Shown one piece after another: positions 4,619 to 6,115 of a DNA stretch of 6,115 bases. Under the pieces are notes generated by a model. The model did no database searches and was not told where the DNA came from. It saw only the letters and a program-made list of their open reading frames with translations. The position numbers were made by a program, and so were the translations under genes. The stretch is from Peptostreptococcaceae bacterium (GTDB lineage Bacteria > Bacillota_A > Clostridia > Peptostreptococcales > Acidaminobacteraceae): NCBI GenBank assembly GCA_013619035.1, contig JABXKX010000536.1:1-6115 (forward strand), written 5' to 3'. Position 1 is the first letter of the stretch. Each line of letters opens with the position of its first letter.

Positions 4619-6115
4619 TGTATTTTTTTATTCTATACTGTAAACTTTGTCTCTTAATATTTAAAATTTTAGCCGTTTTAGAGATATTCCAATTATTATC
4701 AGCTAAATATTTTTCTATCAGTTCTTTCTCATACGCCGACATTGCTACATCAAGAGTATCAGTCTGCTGCTCCATACTCACGGTTTCCTTTACATTTTTT
4801 ATACGATAAGTATTGTTTTTTAAATCTAAATATGACGGAAGATGTTTTAACTCAATAATGGTATCATTCGTTGATACCAAAGCAAAAGCATACTCCATAA
4901 CATTTTCAAGTTCTCTAATATTTCCAACCCAAGTATATTGATTGAATAGTTCTAATGCATTTTCGCTGATACTCTGTATACTCTTATCACTCTTCTTATT
5001 AAACTCATTAATAAAATGCTGAACAAGTACTTGAATATCTTCTCTTCTTTCACTTAAGCTTGGTAAGTTTAGTACGATGGTTGATATTCTATAATAAAAA
5101 TCAGATCTGATCTTTTTCTCTTCTAATAATGTGTATAAATCTTCATTAGACGCTGCGATAATTCTTACATAACAAGAACTTTCTTTCTGACTACCAATTT
5201 TACGGTATTTTTTACTCTGTAATGCTCTTAATAATTTCGACTGCATATCAAGAGTCATAGAATTAACTTCATCTAGAAATAGTGTCCCGCCGTTTGCCTG
5301 ACTAAAGAAACCTTCAGTATTTACACTTCCTGTATAAGCCCCTTTAGTTGTTCCGAAGAATAAACTTTCAGCTAAATTGCTTGGTATAGCAGCACAATTA
5401 ACCGCAACAAAGGGTTTATCACTATTTTTTCCAAAAGAATGAATACTCTGAGCCAATAACTCCTTACCAGTTCCTGTATCTCCATAAATCAACACAGCGG
5501 AATCATTTAATGCAACTTTCTTAGACAAATGAATCAGATCCTCCATAAGCGCAGATTTACGAATTATATCATTAAATCTAAAGTATTTAGAAGGTTCTTT
5601 CTTATCTGTAGAAATAGCCATATATTCATTTAGAAATAATTTTTTATGTGCTTGTTTCTTCAGAGTCTCAATACTATTTTCAGTTAATATCGCTCCTTGT
5701 AATTTATCATCTATCATTATTGGAAAACCAGAATTTATTGTAAGCAATGACTTGTTGTCTTTTGTTGTAAACAAGTCACATCTGTTTATAACTGGTTTTT
5801 GAAGTCTTAAAGTGGTTAAAACGGTACTATACTCTTCCCTTAAGTGATATAAGTCAATCAAATGTTTGCCAATAAATTCATCTTTAGATATCCCCGATAG
5901 CTTTTCTGAAGCTTCATTAAGATATACCGAGTATCCTTGATTATTATAAATGTGAATACCTTCTTCAATATTATCTAAAGCTCTACCAAATAATATGGAT
6001 TCCATTGTTTTCTGACTAAAAAAGATTTCATAACGGTTATTTCTGTAAATGGATTGATAAACATACATCACATGTTCAATCTCTACAACTGCGGAAAGTT
6101 CATTAATATCTATAT
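4593..6115 (-). CDS. Sigma-54-dependent transcriptional activator, PAS-AAA+-Fis HTH (5' end outside window)
   Basis: The frame stays open to the window edge, and the residues upstream of GTG 6071 (DINELSAVVEIEH) look coding. That GTG has no ribosome binding site, so the N terminus is probably missing. Counting from it, a PAS domain spans about 30-135 and could sense the inducer. The AAA+ domain (about 165-415) has Walker A GDTGTGKE (197-204), the sigma-54 contact loop as GAYTGS (244-249) rather than GAFTGA, Walker B GTLFLDE (262-268), R322-SDFYY-R328 as the arginine-finger region, and GNIRE (383-387) as sensor II. A Fis-type helix-turn-helix fills about 446-485. The LFFGTTKGAYTG and QANGGTLFLDEVNSM wording resembles RocR-type activators of amino-acid catabolism. 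It has no response-regulator receiver in the visible part. It sits directly upstream of a sigma-54 promoter and very likely controls the lyase operon. Confidence 0.92.
   Translation of the reverse strand, partial: IDINELSAVVEIEHVMYVYQSIYRNNRYEIFFSQKTMESILFGRALDNIEEGIHIYNNQGYSVYLNEASEKLSGISKDEFIGKHLIDLYHLREEYSTVLTTLRLQKPVINRCDLFTTKDNKSLLTINSGFPIMIDDKLQGAILTENSIETLKKQAHKKLFLNEYMAISTDKKEPSKYFRFNDIIRKSALMEDLIHLSKKVALNDSAVLIYGDTGTGKELLAQSIHSFGKNSDKPFVAVNCAAIPSNLAESLFFGTTKGAYTGSVNTEGFFSQANGGTLFLDEVNSMTLDMQSKLLRALQSKKYRKIGSQKESSCYVRIIAASNEDLYTLLEEKKIRSDFYYRISTIVLNLPSLSERREDIQVLVQHFINEFNKKSDKSIQSISENALELFNQYTWVGNIRELENVMEYAFALVSTNDTIIELKHLPSYLDLKNNTYRIKNVKETVSMEQQTDTLDVAMSAYEKELIEKYLADNNWNISKTAKILNIKRQSLQYRIKKYNIALNTAN

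Noticed and set aside
1363..4809. Open frames of about 60-96 codons on the plus strand inside the minus-strand genes (for example 1363-1551, 2461-2652, 3117-3305, 3950-4186, 4519-4809)
   Set aside because: They lie opposite strongly supported genes, lack ribosome binding sites and have no recognisable protein character. The 4519-4809 frame also spans the terminator and the activator's C terminus.
1..6115. CRISPR array, tRNA or rRNA genes, riboswitch
   Set aside because: No regularly spaced repeats and no RNA gene signatures were seen. The only long noncoding stretches are the control region at 4372-4592 and the left edge, both accounted for.

Overview
The window looks like AT-rich DNA of an anaerobic Firmicute, probably Clostridia. 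The support is low GC, strong GGGAGG ribosome binding sites, a sigma-54 activator of the RocR type, a -24/-12 promoter, and a ferredoxin-rich accessory protein. Every recognisable gene lies on the minus strand, so the biological order runs from high to low coordinates. No species can be named from the sequence.

Layout in transcription order: (i) 6115-4593, a PAS/AAA+/Fis-HTH sigma-54 activator whose 5' end lies outside the window. (ii) 4592-4372, a control region with a hairpin-plus-T-tract terminator, four copies of an ATAYTGCA motif that could bind the activator, a separate 7-bp dyad, and a well-formed -24/-12 promoter. (iii) 4371-2818, a protein of the histidine/phenylalanine ammonia-lyase fold in which the Ala-Ser-Gly triad that makes the MIO cofactor is cleanly missing. 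(iv) 2762-1164, a BCCT-family transporter of quaternary-ammonium compounds with an altered substrate box. (v) 1174-212, a cysteine-rich protein ending in a 2x[4Fe-4S] ferredoxin domain. (vi) 202-161, a terminator. (vii) about 170-1, the C-terminal remnant of an IS110-family transposase running off the window edge.

Interpretation: a lyase of this fold without MIO cannot use the usual electrophile for ammonia loss, but it could eliminate a better leaving group such as trimethylamine. Ergothionase (ergothioneine to trimethylamine plus thiourocanate) is the known precedent. The adjacent transporter belongs to a family that carries trimethylammonium betaines. The simplest reading is therefore an inducible operon for uptake and cleavage of an aromatic betaine, most likely ergothioneine, or hercynine or a relative. 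The iron-sulfur protein may pass electrons to or from a later step such as reduction of the unsaturated acid. The substrate and the iron-sulfur protein's role are inferences. An automatic label of 'hutH, histidine ammonia-lyase' would probably be wrong.
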